DNA of 64,000 nucleotides. Origin: Mucilaginibacter sp. cycad4. Lineage in GTDB: Bacteria; Bacteroidota; Bacteroidia; Sphingobacteriales; Sphingobacteriaceae. Shown here one piece after another: positions 23,442-33,900 of this stretch; the first letter of the stretch is position 1; each line of letters begins with the position of its first letter. The notes beneath the pieces were generated by a model. That model was not told the DNA's origin. It searched no databases and worked only from the letters and a program-made list of their open reading frames with translations. Position numbers and translations under genes: made by a program. The stretch covers positions 4,030,001 through 4,094,000 of the forward strand of contig NZ_CP139559.1 in the NCBI RefSeq assembly GCF_034263275.1. Direction: 5' to 3'.

Positions 23442-25928
23442 TTACTTCCCCTTATCAGGTTGCGGGCCATTGTCGCCGCCATTATTATCCTGGTCATTAT
23501 TCCTTTCTTTCTCCCTCTCCTTTTTAAACTCAAGCTTGCCAAATTTATAGCTCAGGCTTATGCCGAACGATTGTACCGGCACCAGCCTTACGTTGGTTTG
23601 ATAAAAGTTGCTGCCAAAGGTTGATGAACTTTGACTCACATATTTGGCAAACGGATTGGTGGCAGTAAGCCCGATGCTGGCTTTTTTGTTCATGAACATT
23701 TTGCGCATGGCAAAGTTGTAAAACACAAATTTGGGATTGGTGCCCTGGATGCCCTTTTGCGATGAGTTGTAGTTGCCAAAAAACTCGGCGCTCAAATCAT
23801 GCCCAAAGTTATATTGTGCATTGAGGTTAAGACGGTATGCAAAAGCACTTACATTGGCAAAACCCGGGTTGGTGCTGCGCCTGTCGCTGAAAATCATATT
23901 GGTACGAAGGCTCAGTTTGCTGGTTACCGGTACCGAAGCATAAATATTGATACCGATCCGCTCTTCCGAACCTATATTATAACGCTGGTTCAGTGACACA
24001 TCGGTATAGGTAGTGCCGTTTACATCAAACGTAGAATAAAAGGTAGTGAACTGCTGAATATCATCGGTGTTACGGCGATAGAAAGCTGCTATGTTAATAT
24101 TGGCTCCTTTATCATATGATTTGTTATAGCCTAACTCAAAAAGGTCGCCTTTTTCAGGTTTCAGATTGGGGTTACCTGTGCTGATGTTATGCGGATCGCT
24201 GATGTTGAGGAAGGGGTTCAGATCGCCATAATCAGGGCGCTGGATGCGGCGGGTGTAGCTTAATTTAACGGATTCGGCGCCATTGCCAAACTTATGCGAA
24301 AACACCAGTGACGGCGCAAGGATATTATAAGATGGGATGTTCACACCCTGAAAATCGGCTTTGGTAGTAGTATATTCATCTCTTAAACCGGCTTTCACAT
24401 CCAAAAATTTATTAAATACCGATGTTGATGCCGACAGGTAATAGGCATACACTTTACGATCATAAGTAAAGCCATAAGTTTGGCTTGGGTTAGGTACAAA
24501 GGTATTACCGCCAAAAAGGGTATCTGTTACCACATTATTATTGATGTGATTAAATACAAGCTTGCCACCTGTTTCAAGCGTGAAGTTTTTGCTTACCGGT
24601 TGGGTATAGTCGACAGAAATATCGGTTTCCCTGTCCTTACCCGGGTTATTGTTGGAGATGCCGGATGAGGTTATACCCGAATCATAATCCTGCCGCTGAA
24701 ATGAGCTGAACGAGTTACGGCCAAAACTTGATGAATATAATACATCAAGCTCCTGCCCTTCTTTGGCGAAAGTTTTTTTGTAATTCAAACTTACATCGGT
24801 TGAGTAGCCACTGAATTTACTGCTTGAGTTACGGATGCTCCTGATATCAGATATCGGGTTGCCGGCCGCGTCAACAACGCTCTGATCCTGGTTGGTAATG
24901 CCGTTGCCATGGTTACCAAAATGGTTAAAGCCCACACCGGCGGTCAGCTGATCTTTAGGGGTGATATCCCAATTAAAATTAATACCCGATTCATAACCGC
25001 TGCGTTTAAAATTGTTGCTGCCCTGCTGAAAAAGGGTGGTTCTGTTACCTGCCGAATCGGTTGATACGCGGTTACGGGTATTAGGTGCATTACTGTTGAT
25101 CTGTGCGTTGCCGCTAAAAAAAGCATTCACCCCAAAATTGCCTTTACGGGCATTGAGGTTAAATGAACCGTTTTCGCGGCGGGTACCTGCCGATAGGTTA
25201 ACGCTGCCGTTAACGCCCTCTACTTTACTGTCTTTCAATATAATGTTTACGATACCTCCCGTGCCGGCAGCGTCATACTTTGCGCCCGGGCTGGTAATCA
25301 CCTCGATACTTTTGATCTGGCTGGCCGGGATACTGGCCAAAGCATCGGCAAGGCTGGCCCCAAAAATGCTCGATGGCTTGCCATTGATCAAAAAGCGGAT
25401 ATTGGCATTGCCCTGAAGTTCCACATTGCCATCAATATCAACAGTGATCTGCGGCACTTTTTTCAATACGTCAATAGCTACGCCGCCCTGTGCACTTAAA
25501 TCGTTCTGCGGGTTGTAAACCATTTTATCAATCCGGTTTTCAACAGTAGGTACTTTGGCGGTTATAGTTACCCCTTTTAACTCATTGGCAACAGGCGTCA
25601 GTTTGATCTCGCCCAGTGATACTGCACCATCTTTAACTATTACATGTTCGAGAGTTGCTTTTTGGTAACCTAAAAATTCGGCGGTTATTTTATACTCCCC
25701 GGCAGGGATGTTATTTATGCTGAAATTTCCCTTGGGATCGGTGCTGATGCCATTGAAGGGCGAAGCAGCACCTTGTTTAAATACAGATACGGTGGCATAG
25801 TCAACCGGTTGTTTCGTGGTGGCATCGGTAACTTTACCTGTGATTTTCCCCTTGGCTCCTGGGGCAGTTTGGGCGTGTAAGGTGGTTATAAAAATAAAAG
25901 AAAATAATATCAAAAAAACGGACTTCAT
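23442..25928 (-). CDS. TonB-dependent outer-membrane receptor
   Basis: 828 residues with signal peptide (TTLHAQ at 15-20). A carboxypeptidase-regulatory-like domain (about 28-112; KGKITGKVTDATTKQPVDYATV), plug domain (about 125-232; IDVLKKVPQITVDIDGNV, SIEVITSPGAKYDAAGTGGIVNI), then a beta-barrel of the OMP_b-brl_3 kind to about 800. The last 25 residues are a charged Lys/Glu/Asp/Asn tail. No SusD partner, so it is not a SusC-type glycan importer; cargo unknown. No TonB-box partner genes adjoin it. Confidence 0.9.
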   Translation of the reverse strand: MKSVFLILFSFIFITTLHAQTAPGAKGKITGKVTDATTKQPVDYATVSVFKQGAASPFNGISTDPKGNFSINNIPAGEYKITAEFLGYQKATLEHVIVKDGAVSLGEIKLTPVANELKGVTITAKVPTVENRIDKMVYNPQNDLSAQGGVAIDVLKKVPQITVDIDGNVELQGNANIRFLINGKPSSIFGASLADALASIPASQIKSIEVITSPGAKYDAAGTGGIVNIILKDSKVEGVNGSVNLSAGTRRENGSFNLNARKGNFGVNAFFSGNAQINSNAPNTRNRVSTDSAGNRTTLFQQGSNNFKRSGYESGINFNWDITPKDQLTAGVGFNHFGNHGNGITNQDQSVVDAAGNPISDIRSIRNSSSKFSGYSTDVSLNYKKTFAKEGQELDVLYSSSFGRNSFSSFQRQDYDSGITSSGISNNNPGKDRETDISVDYTQPVSKNFTLETGGKLVFNHINNNVVTDTLFGGNTFVPNPSQTYGFTYDRKVYAYYLSASTSVFNKFLDVKAGLRDEYTTTKADFQGVNIPSYNILAPSLVFSHKFGNGAESVKLSYTRRIQRPDYGDLNPFLNISDPHNISTGNPNLKPEKGDLFELGYNKSYDKGANINIAAFYRRNTDDIQQFTTFYSTFDVNGTTYTDVSLNQRYNIGSEERIGINIYASVPVTSKLSLRTNMIFSDRRSTNPGFANVSAFAYRLNLNAQYNFGHDLSAEFFGNYNSSQKGIQGTNPKFVFYNFAMRKMFMNKKASIGLTATNPFAKYVSQSSSTFGSNFYQTNVRLVPVQSFGISLSYKFGKLEFKKEREKERNNDQDNNGGDNGPQPDKGK

Positions 25929-26075
25929 TATATAATACGGGTGTTTGGAACCACAAATTTTATAAGAAAGATTGGATTAAATCTGAATTAAATGGTTTTG
26001 AAGTGTATTTGTTACAATATGATTTTACAATGTATGCATGCTTGTTACATTGTATATGAGCATGTTACAAAAAGA

Positions 26076-26489
26076 TTAGAAAATCAATACAATTGTGCCC
26101 CCGATAATAAGCAGCGCGCCAATGGCGTTCTTCAGGGTTAGCGGTTCGCCCAGGAACAAAACAGAGAGCGCAATGGCTAAGGCAACGCTCAATTTATCAA
26201 CCGGGGCAACCTGGCTTACCTTGCCCAATTGCAGGGCTCGGAAATAACAGATCCACGAAAGCCCGGTTGCACATCCCGAAAGGATGAGAAAAACCCAGTT
26301 GGTTTTGCTGAGACTGGCTATACCACCATGGCTCCCTTTAAAAAGTGCGATGGCCCAGGCCAGGATCAGGATTATTACCGTACGAATGGCAGTGGCCAGA
26401 TCGGTATCAACCCCTTTAATTCCTATTTTGGCAAAAATGGCCGTTAGCGCAGCAAACAGCGCCGAAAGTAATGCGTAGATCCACCACAT
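26076..26489 (-). CDS. EamA/DMT family transporter, single-domain
   Basis: 137 residues, four to five membrane spans covering nearly the whole protein (MWWIYALLSALFAALTAIF, then TAIRTVIILILAWAIALF, VFLILSGCATGLSWICY and the C-terminal pair). This is one EamA repeat, the size of EmrE-like small transporters, so it would work as a dimer. Divergent from the two-component operon. Substrate unknown. Confidence 0.8.
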   Translation of the reverse strand: MWWIYALLSALFAALTAIFAKIGIKGVDTDLATAIRTVIILILAWAIALFKGSHGGIASLSKTNWVFLILSGCATGLSWICYFRALQLGKVSQVAPVDKLSVALAIALSVLFLGEPLTLKNAIGALLIIGGTIVLIF

Positions 26490-26646
26490 AATGATCAGAT
26501 TTTGTATTTAACTTGCAACAAGCTAAGTACAAATTTGATTAGGTATTCTGTATAAAATCTGTGAGCAGTTTTGCATGGCTCTACCCACTAACCAAAAAAT
26601 CCAGAATCCGTACAAATTCACTATCTAATTTTACCTGAAAAAAGTT

Positions 26647-27324
26647 TTGAAAATACTCATCATCGAAGACGAAGAAGGCCTGCGCGAAAGTATTGAAGAA
26701 TATTTTACCGAAGCCGGCAACATTTGCGAAACCGCGGCCAGCTATGCAGCAGCCCTTGCCAAGGTTGAACTTTACCGTTACGATTGTATCCTGCTGGATA
26801 TCACCCTGCCCGGCGGCAATGGTATTGATATATTAAAAACGCTTAAAGCCAATAACTATACCGACGGGGTGCTCATTATATCAGCCAAAAACTCGCTCGA
26901 TGACCGCCTGCAAGGCCTTGACCTGGGTGCTGATGATTACCTGGTAAAGCCCTTTCACCTTTCGGAATTGAAAGCAAGGGTATCGGCCATCATCAGGCGT
27001 AAAATGTTCAATGGCAGCAACGTGCTTAACTTTAACGAGCTCAGCATCGACCTGATGGCTAAAACGGTAGCTGTAAACGGCATCCCCGTAAAGTTTACCC
27101 GTAAAGAGTTCGCCCTGCTCATCTATTTCATATCCAACAAAGGCAAGGTAATTTCAAAAAATGCCATTGCCGAACATTTATGGGGCGATGGCATCGACCT
27201 GGCCAATAATTTTGACTTCATTTACTCGCACATTAAAAACATCCGTAAAAAAATAATGGAAGCCGGCGGTAAGGATTATATTTATGCCGCCTATGGCATG
27301 GGCTACAAATTTGCCGATCAGTAA
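26647..27324 (+). CDS. OmpR-family response regulator
   Basis: 225 residues starting at a TTG (no in-frame ATG fits the receiver start MKILIIEDEEG). Receiver domain 1-118 with acidic pocket Glu8/Asp9, phospho-acceptor Asp51 (ILLDITLPGGNG) and switch Lys (LVKPF), then a winged-helix DNA-binding domain (about 128-225). First gene of the operon RR, kinase, TolC, adaptor, RND pump, so it very likely controls that pump. Its stop overlaps the kinase ATG (TAATG). Confidence 0.92.
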   Translation: MKILIIEDEEGLRESIEEYFTEAGNICETAASYAAALAKVELYRYDCILLDITLPGGNGIDILKTLKANNYTDGVLIISAKNSLDDRLQGLDLGADDYLVKPFHLSELKARVSAIIRRKMFNGSNVLNFNELSIDLMAKTVAVNGIPVKFTRKEFALLIYFISNKGKVISKNAIAEHLWGDGIDLANNFDFIYSHIKNIRKKIMEAGGKDYIYAAYGMGYKFADQ

Positions 27325-28571
27325 TGAAGCTTTCGGAAAGGTATAACCGGGTAAATTTAATCGCTACTATTGTTATCATGCTGATAACCGGTGCCATTTA
27401 TTACCAGGCCATCAGCCTCATCCTCACTAATCAAAAAGACAATTCACTTAAGGTTGAGGAGCAGGAAGTTTTTGATTACGTAAAGCTCAATCACCACCTG
27501 CCCCAGGTTTTTGACTCGAAAGACCAGCAGATCACCTTTATTTCGGCCGACCCTAACTCAGTTAAACGCGAATTTTTTAACACTACTTATTACCGCGAAA
27601 AAGACGAACCGGAATCCGGTCGCGGGTTAATCAGCTCGGTAACAGTTGGCGGCAGGTACTATAAGATCCTGATAGTTGAATCGAAAGTAGAAACTGAAGA
27701 CCTGATCCAGATCATCTTCGGCATTACCATTGGCGTTATCTTATTACTGCTGCTGGTGCTGGTAATCACTAACCGCCTCATATTAGGCAGGCTTTGGCAG
27801 CCTTTTTATAGTATCCTGAGCGAGTTAAAACTCTTTAACGTTACCGACAGTCGTGAAATGCCATCTCCCAATACTACTATCGACGAATTTAAAGAGCTCC
27901 AGGCCGAAGTTACCGCCATGGCTGAAAGGGTAAAAAAAGACTACAAAGACCTTAAAACCTTTACCGAAAATGCCTCGCATGAGCTGCTTACCCCTATTGC
28001 TGTCATCAACTCCAAACTGGACACCCTGATCCAGACAGAAAATTTCAGCGAACACCAAAGCAAATTGCTGAATGATCTTTACAGCGCCGTATCGCGCCTG
28101 AGCAGGCTTAACCAGTCGCTGTTACTACTGGTGAAGATTGAGAACAAACTACTGAACGACCGACAGCACCTGGATTTGCAGGAACTGATAGAGGAACTGC
28201 TGTATCAATTGGAGGATATTTTCAGCGACAAAGAAATAACAGTTATTTCAACAATTGGCGAAAAGGAAATTGAGGCCAGCAATTACCTTATTGAGATATT
28301 ATTAAATAACCTCATCATCAACGCAGTTAGGCATAACCGCACTGGCGGCGAGATCATCATCAGCCTCACAGCCGAAAATTTAACCATCAAAAACACCGGC
28401 GAGCAGATAGCCCTTAACCCCGAAAATATCTTTACCCGCTTTCATAAAGCATCCACATCCGAAGGCAGCGGACTGGGGCTTACCATCTCCAAACAGATCT
28501 GCGAAAGTTTGGATTATCAGTTGGTTTATAATTATGAAGAGCCTTATCATATTTTCACCGTTAACTTTTAA
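27324..28571 (+). CDS. sensor histidine kinase
   Basis: 415 residues. TM segments at about 13-36 and 127-149 frame a periplasmic sensor loop of roughly 90 residues. The HisKA domain has the phospho-acceptor His219 in ASHELLTPIAV, then the N box (NNLIINAVRHNR) and G box (GSGLGLTISKQ). No clear HAMP domain beyond a short linker. It overlaps the response regulator by 1 nt and is its evident partner. The stimulus is probably a pump substrate or envelope stress; this is inferred from context. Confidence 0.92.
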   Translation: MKLSERYNRVNLIATIVIMLITGAIYYQAISLILTNQKDNSLKVEEQEVFDYVKLNHHLPQVFDSKDQQITFISADPNSVKREFFNTTYYREKDEPESGRGLISSVTVGGRYYKILIVESKVETEDLIQIIFGITIGVILLLLLVLVITNRLILGRLWQPFYSILSELKLFNVTDSREMPSPNTTIDEFKELQAEVTAMAERVKKDYKDLKTFTENASHELLTPIAVINSKLDTLIQTENFSEHQSKLLNDLYSAVSRLSRLNQSLLLLVKIENKLLNDRQHLDLQELIEELLYQLEDIFSDKEITVISTIGEKEIEASNYLIEILLNNLIINAVRHNRTGGEIIISLTAENLTIKNTGEQIALNPENIFTRFHKASTSEGSGLGLTISKQICESLDYQLVYNYEEPYHIFTVNF

Positions 28572-28649
28572 ATTTGTTACACTGCCCCTACCAATTTTTT
28601 CCAGAATTATCCTGTAGCTTAGCTATTATTTAACACAATACACATTATT

Positions 28650-29897
28650 TTGACCATCCGGATAAAATGGGTTTTCGGCTTTTTATTTTGCCTGCTTAGT
28701 GCTGTTACACAGGCACAAACCTACAATCTTGAACATTATTTGGAGCTTGCTAAAAGCAACAGTCCGCTGTTAAAGGACCTGCAAAACCAGGTTGCTTCGG
28801 GCCGGTTGGATAGCCTCCGGATCAGGGCTGGTTACAAACCCCAGGTAAGCGCCAACAGCGGCGGGCTTTATGCTCCGGTTGCCGGTGGCTATGGTTATGC
28901 TGCCGCTATTACTAATGAGCACACCCTCAACGCGCTATTGGGTGTCAATCAATCGCTGGATAGCAAAAAAAATATCGCTGCGCAGATCGACGCCGTGAAA
29001 CTTCAATCGCAGTCGGTACTCAATACCGCTAAAATCTCCGAGCAGGACTTAAAAAAGGCAGTCACCGCGCAATATATAGCTGCCTACGGCAGCCTGCAAC
29101 AGGTAAAATTTAACCAGGAGGTGATCACCCTCCTTAACCGAGAAGAAGAACTGCTGAAGAAACTAACCCGCACCAATGTTTATCGCCAAAGCGATTACCT
29201 TACTTTTTTGGTTACCCTTAAGCAACAGGAACTAACGCTATCGCAGGCGAGATTGCAGTATAAAAACGATTATACTACACTCAACTACCTAACCGGCATT
29301 GCCGATACCAGCTATATAGAACTGCAGGATCCCGGTATTCAAAAAAACATCCGTGCCGATATCAGTAACAGCATCTTTTTCAGCCAGTATAAAACCGATA
29401 GCCTTAAGCTGGTGAACAGCCTGGCACTGATTGATTTCAGTTACAAACCAAAGATCAACCTGCTGGCCGATGGCGGCTATAATTCTGATTTCCTGAGCGG
29501 TCCGGCCTATAAAAATTTCGGCGCCAGTGTCGGGTTCAGTTTTACGCTGCCATTATATGATGGCGGTCAGCGTAAGATCCAGTACCGAAAGCTTTCGTTA
29601 GAAGAAGATACCCGCCGCAGCTACAAAGCTTTTTTTGACACCCAATACCGCCAGCAGATTGCCCAGCTAAACCAGCAGATTGATGGCTCCGAAAAACTGC
29701 TAAATCAGATAGACGAACAAATGAAATATACCGAGAGCCTGGTAAAGGTTGATACGCAACTACTGCAAACCGGCGATGTGCGCGTGGCCGACCTGGTATT
29801 GGCCATTAACAATTACCTGGCTATAAAAAACCTTAAAACACAAACCAATATTAATAAGCTGCAACTTATTAATCAGCTAAATTACTGGAACAAATAA
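28650..29897 (+). CDS. TolC family outer-membrane efflux protein
   Basis: 415 residues starting at TTG (no in-frame ATG near the signal peptide, which ends VTQAQ at about 23). It has the long amphipathic helices of TolC, including YNLEHYLELAKSNSPLL at the N-terminus and two coiled regions (about 120-200 and 320-400) with beta-strand segments between (FSFTLPLYDGGQ). It forms the outer-membrane channel for the adaptor and pump encoded next; the adaptor ATG follows one base after its stop. Confidence 0.9.
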   Translation: MTIRIKWVFGFLFCLLSAVTQAQTYNLEHYLELAKSNSPLLKDLQNQVASGRLDSLRIRAGYKPQVSANSGGLYAPVAGGYGYAAAITNEHTLNALLGVNQSLDSKKNIAAQIDAVKLQSQSVLNTAKISEQDLKKAVTAQYIAAYGSLQQVKFNQEVITLLNREEELLKKLTRTNVYRQSDYLTFLVTLKQQELTLSQARLQYKNDYTTLNYLTGIADTSYIELQDPGIQKNIRADISNSIFFSQYKTDSLKLVNSLALIDFSYKPKINLLADGGYNSDFLSGPAYKNFGASVGFSFTLPLYDGGQRKIQYRKLSLEEDTRRSYKAFFDTQYRQQIAQLNQQIDGSEKLLNQIDEQMKYTESLVKVDTQLLQTGDVRVADLVLAINNYLAIKNLKTQTNINKLQLINQLNYWNK

Positions 29898-29898
29898 T

Positions 29899-30834
29899 AT
29901 GAAATTTAAACATATATACCTGGCTGTCGGCCTCCTAATACTGCTGTATAGCTGCAAAGGCAACACCCAACCGGCGGATGATGCCGGCGATGCAGAAACA
30001 GCCGCTCAAACGCCTGTAACCGTAACCACAGTTGCCGACAGCGCCATGGTTGATTATATTGACCTGAGCGCAACATCCGTTTTTCAGCAAAAAAATATTG
30101 TTAAGGCCAATGCCAACGGTTATATCCAAAAGGTAAACATCCTGCCCGGGCATTATGTAAACAAAGGAGAGTTCATCTTCAGCATAAAAACCAAAGAAGC
30201 GCAGAGTATTGGCAACAGCATCAATGTGCTGGATACCACTTTCAAATTTTCGGGTGTAAATAAAATAAAAGCGGCCGGCAATGGCTACGTTACCCAACTC
30301 AACCACCAGCAGGGCGATTATGTACAGGATGGCGAACAACTTGCCGTGATCAGCGACCGCTCAAGCTTTGTATTTGTGATGCAATTGCCTTATGAACTGC
30401 GTGCGTATGTGAAAAATAATCAGGACGTACAACTTGTACTGCCCGGAGGCGAAAAACTTACAGCACGGGTAAGCTCATCAATGCCCGCTGTTGATTCACT
30501 ATCGCAAACCCAGGGCATTGTACTTAGGGTAAACAGCGCTAATCCAATTCCCGAAAATTTAGTTGCTAAAGCACGGATCATTAAAGCGATAAGGCCCCAT
30601 ACGGTGTCGCTGCCAAAATCAGCTATACTGAGTAATGAAACCCAAACCGAATTCTGGGTAATGAAGCTTATCAATCCTACTACTGCCGTAAAAACCGCCA
30701 TAACCAAAGGCATTGAAACCGGTGACAGGGTGGAGATCTTAGCGCCAAAGTTTTCGGCAAATGATAAAATAGTGATCACAGGTAATTATGGGCTGGCAGA
30801 TACAGCTAAAGTGAAAATAACAAGCCCCCTCTAA
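29899..30834 (+). CDS. RND efflux periplasmic adaptor, lipoprotein
   Basis: 311 residues. Lipobox LYSC at about residue 19 gives an inner-membrane lipoprotein. It has the barrel-hybrid halves of MFP adaptors: VKANANGYIQKVNILPGHYVNKGEFIFSI and, after a very short connector instead of a long coiled coil, IKAAGNGYVTQLNHQQGDYVQDGEQL. The beta-barrel and membrane-proximal domains follow. The last three codons and stop (Ser-Pro-Leu-stop, AGCCCCCTCTAA) are supplied by a repeat element. Confidence 0.9.
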   Translation: MKFKHIYLAVGLLILLYSCKGNTQPADDAGDAETAAQTPVTVTTVADSAMVDYIDLSATSVFQQKNIVKANANGYIQKVNILPGHYVNKGEFIFSIKTKEAQSIGNSINVLDTTFKFSGVNKIKAAGNGYVTQLNHQQGDYVQDGEQLAVISDRSSFVFVMQLPYELRAYVKNNQDVQLVLPGGEKLTARVSSSMPAVDSLSQTQGIVLRVNSANPIPENLVAKARIIKAIRPHTVSLPKSAILSNETQTEFWVMKLINPTTAVKTAITKGIETGDRVEILAPKFSANDKIVITGNYGLADTAKVKITSPL

Positions 30835-30973
30835 ATCTCCCCCGGAAGGGGAGACTTTAAAGCCCTCCTTTCCAGGGAGGGTTTGGGTGGAACATTCAAT
30901 TCCTCTCTGATAAATCCCACCAATCAGAGAGATAATTAAGCCCTCCCTTCCGGGGAGGGTTTGGGTGGGGCTT
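30822..30973. repeat. repeat cluster between adaptor and pump genes
   Basis: Two inverted copies of the CTCCCCTTCC/GGGGAG-type element (30822-30855 and 30940-30973), an intermediate copy with TCCAGGGAGGGTTTGGGTGG, and a hairpin CTCTCTGAT / ATCAGAGAG at about 30902-30931. It separates two genes that must be expressed together; the pump start codon follows the repeat end within 8 nt. Confidence 0.7.
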
Positions 30974-30977
30974 ATTT

Positions 30978-33900
30978 ATGAACCAGCGCAAAAACTATTT
31001 TATAACCCACCGCAAGCCTTTAGGCCTGGTGCTGGCCCTGCTTATTATGGGCGGGCTGTTTGCCTATTCAAAACTGCAAACCTCACTTTTCCCCGAGATC
31101 ACCTTTCCAAAAATAAAGATCATTGCCGACGAAGGCCTCCAGCCGGTAAATAAAATGATGGTAACGGTTACCAAACCGCTGGAAAATGCCATTAAGCAGG
31201 TACCCGACCTGCAACTGGTACGCAGCACCACCAGCAGGGGAAGCTGTGAAATTTCGGCCCTGCTCAACTGGAATGCCGATATCGACCTCAGCCAGCAGCG
31301 CATCCAGTCAAGTATCGACCAGATCAAGAACGACCTGCCCGCCGATGTAAATATCAGCGTAGCTAAAATGAACCCTTCTATTTTGCCGGTAAGCGGTTAT
31401 ACACTGGAAAGCCATAACCTGTCCCCTATTGAATTAAGGCAATTAGCTACTTACACTGTAAAACCGTTCCTTTCGCAGGTTGACGGGGTATCGGAGATCA
31501 GGGTGATCGGCGGTAAATTGAAAGAATACTGGCTCACGCTCGATCAGCAAAAAATGACTTCGTTGGGCCTTACGCCTGATATTATCAGCAATACGCTTGC
31601 CACTACCAATTTTGTAAAATCAGAGGGCTACCTGTCTGATTATAAGCGCATGTACCTCACTGTTACCGATGCTACCATCAACGCCAAAGATCAGTTGGAA
31701 GACCTGGTGATCAGTAACAACCGTAAAAGGATAGTACGGCTCAAGGATTTTGCAAGCATTCAGGTAAACGAAGGGATCGAGTACACCCGCATCAATGCCA
31801 ACGGGCGTGATGGCGTACTGATAGCTGTAATAAAACAGCCTAACGCCAACCTGATATCGGTGAGCAATGACATGGCAGATAAGATTGAGGCACTAAAAAA
31901 ATTGCTTCCCAAAGGGGTAAGTATCAGGCCATATTATGTTCAGGCTGATTTTGTGAACGATTCTTTAAAAAGTGTAAGTGACAGCCTTTGGATTGGTTTA
32001 CTACTGGCCATTATTGTGGCGGTGATCTTTTTAAGATCGTTCAAGGCAAGCATCACCATATTGATTACTATCCCGGTTACACTTGGGCTTACATTGCTCA
32101 TATTGTACTGGCTTGGTTACACTTTCAATATCATGACACTGGGTGCTATAGCAGCTTCTATCGGTTTAATTATTGACGATGCCATTGTGGTTGTCGAGCA
32201 GATACACCGTGTACACGAAGAACACCCGGATGAGCTGAGCAGCCATCTGGTCCGCAAAGCCATCGATTACCTTTTCCCGGCCATGGTTGGTTCATCTATC
32301 AGCACCATCGTAATCTTTATTCCGTTTGTACTGATGACGGGGGTTGCAGGAGCGTATTTTAAGGTACTTACCGATACCATGATCATTACCCTCTTGTCCT
32401 CGTTCTTTGTAACCTGGATAGGCTTGCCGGTAATTTACCTGCTTGTAACCCCTAAGCCTAAATTAAACGCGGCGGCAAAGGCTAAAAAAGAAGAGGTACA
32501 TACGGTTAAACAACAAAAATGGGTGAGTTTTTTCATCCTGCGCCCTTATGTAAGCCTCATTATCATTGCCGCATTAGCAGCCGTAATTGTGATAGTACCA
32601 CCTTTGCTTGAAACAGGCTTCCTGCCCGATATGGACGAAGGTGCCATTGTGCTCGATTATAAATCCCCTCCCGGGACTTCCCTGGAAGAAACCGACCGGA
32701 TGTTAAAACAGATAGAGAAACAGATTGTAAAACATCCCGATGTAACGGCGTATTCGCGCCGTACGGGCACTCAAATGGGCTTTTTTATTACCGAGCCCAA
32801 CAGCGGCGATTACCTCATCCAGCTTAAAAAAGACCGTACTAAAAGCACCGAAGAGGTAATCAGCGATCTGCGCAAAATTGTTGAAGAAACCCAGCCGGCG
32901 CTGGAGGTTGAATTTGGCCAGGTAATATCTGATATGCTGGGTGATTTGACCACGTCGGCCGAGCCTATCGAGATTAAAGTTTTTGGCGATAAGCAGCAAA
33001 CTTTGCAAAATCTGTCGAGGCAAATAGCAGGGCTCGTTGAAAAAGTAAAAGGCACTGCCGATGTGCTGCCGGGTATTATCATTGCAGGCCCTACGGTCAG
33101 TATCCAGCCACATTACAGTAAGATTGCACAGTATGGAATCACCGCCGCCGATCTGCAAATGCAGGTACAAACCGCATTGGAAGGTAACGTGATAGGCAGC
33201 TTACTGGAGAAAGAACAGCTGTCCCCTATTCGCATGGTTTACCCCGGTAACCGCTCACTTAATGTTAATGATATTCATAACCTGCATATCTTTTTACCAA
33301 ACGGCAAGCTTATTCCGATAACCGAACTTGCTTCGGTTGAATTAAGGCCCGGCGATGCCGAGATCAACCGCGAAAACCTGCAAAGCATGAACGTAGTGAG
33401 TGCAAGGCTGGAAGGCAGCGATCTGGGTACCGTAATAGCGGCCATTCAAAAAACTATCCATGATAACGTAAACCTGCCTACCGGCTACCATGTAGAATAT
33501 GGTGGCGCTTATGCCCAGCAACAGCAATCATTTAAAGAATTGCTTATCATCCTGGTAACAGCTTGTTTGCTTGTTTTTGGAGTGATCTTGTTCCTGTTCA
33601 GGCAATTCAGGATAGCGCTGCTTATTTTGGTGATTGGCATTTTAGGTATCGCCGGCAGCTTCCTGGCCTTATTTATAACCGGCACACCGCTCAATGTGGG
33701 CAGCTACACAGGACTCATCATGATTGTAGGAATCATTGGCGAAAACGCTATTTTCACCTTCCTGCAGTTTAAGGAAAGCGCTATCGAAAATGGAAATAAA
33801 AACATTGACGCTGCTATAACTTTTGCCATCAGCACCCGTTTAAGACCCAAGCTAATGACCGCTTTAGGTGCAATTATAGCGCTGATGCCGCTTGCTTTGG

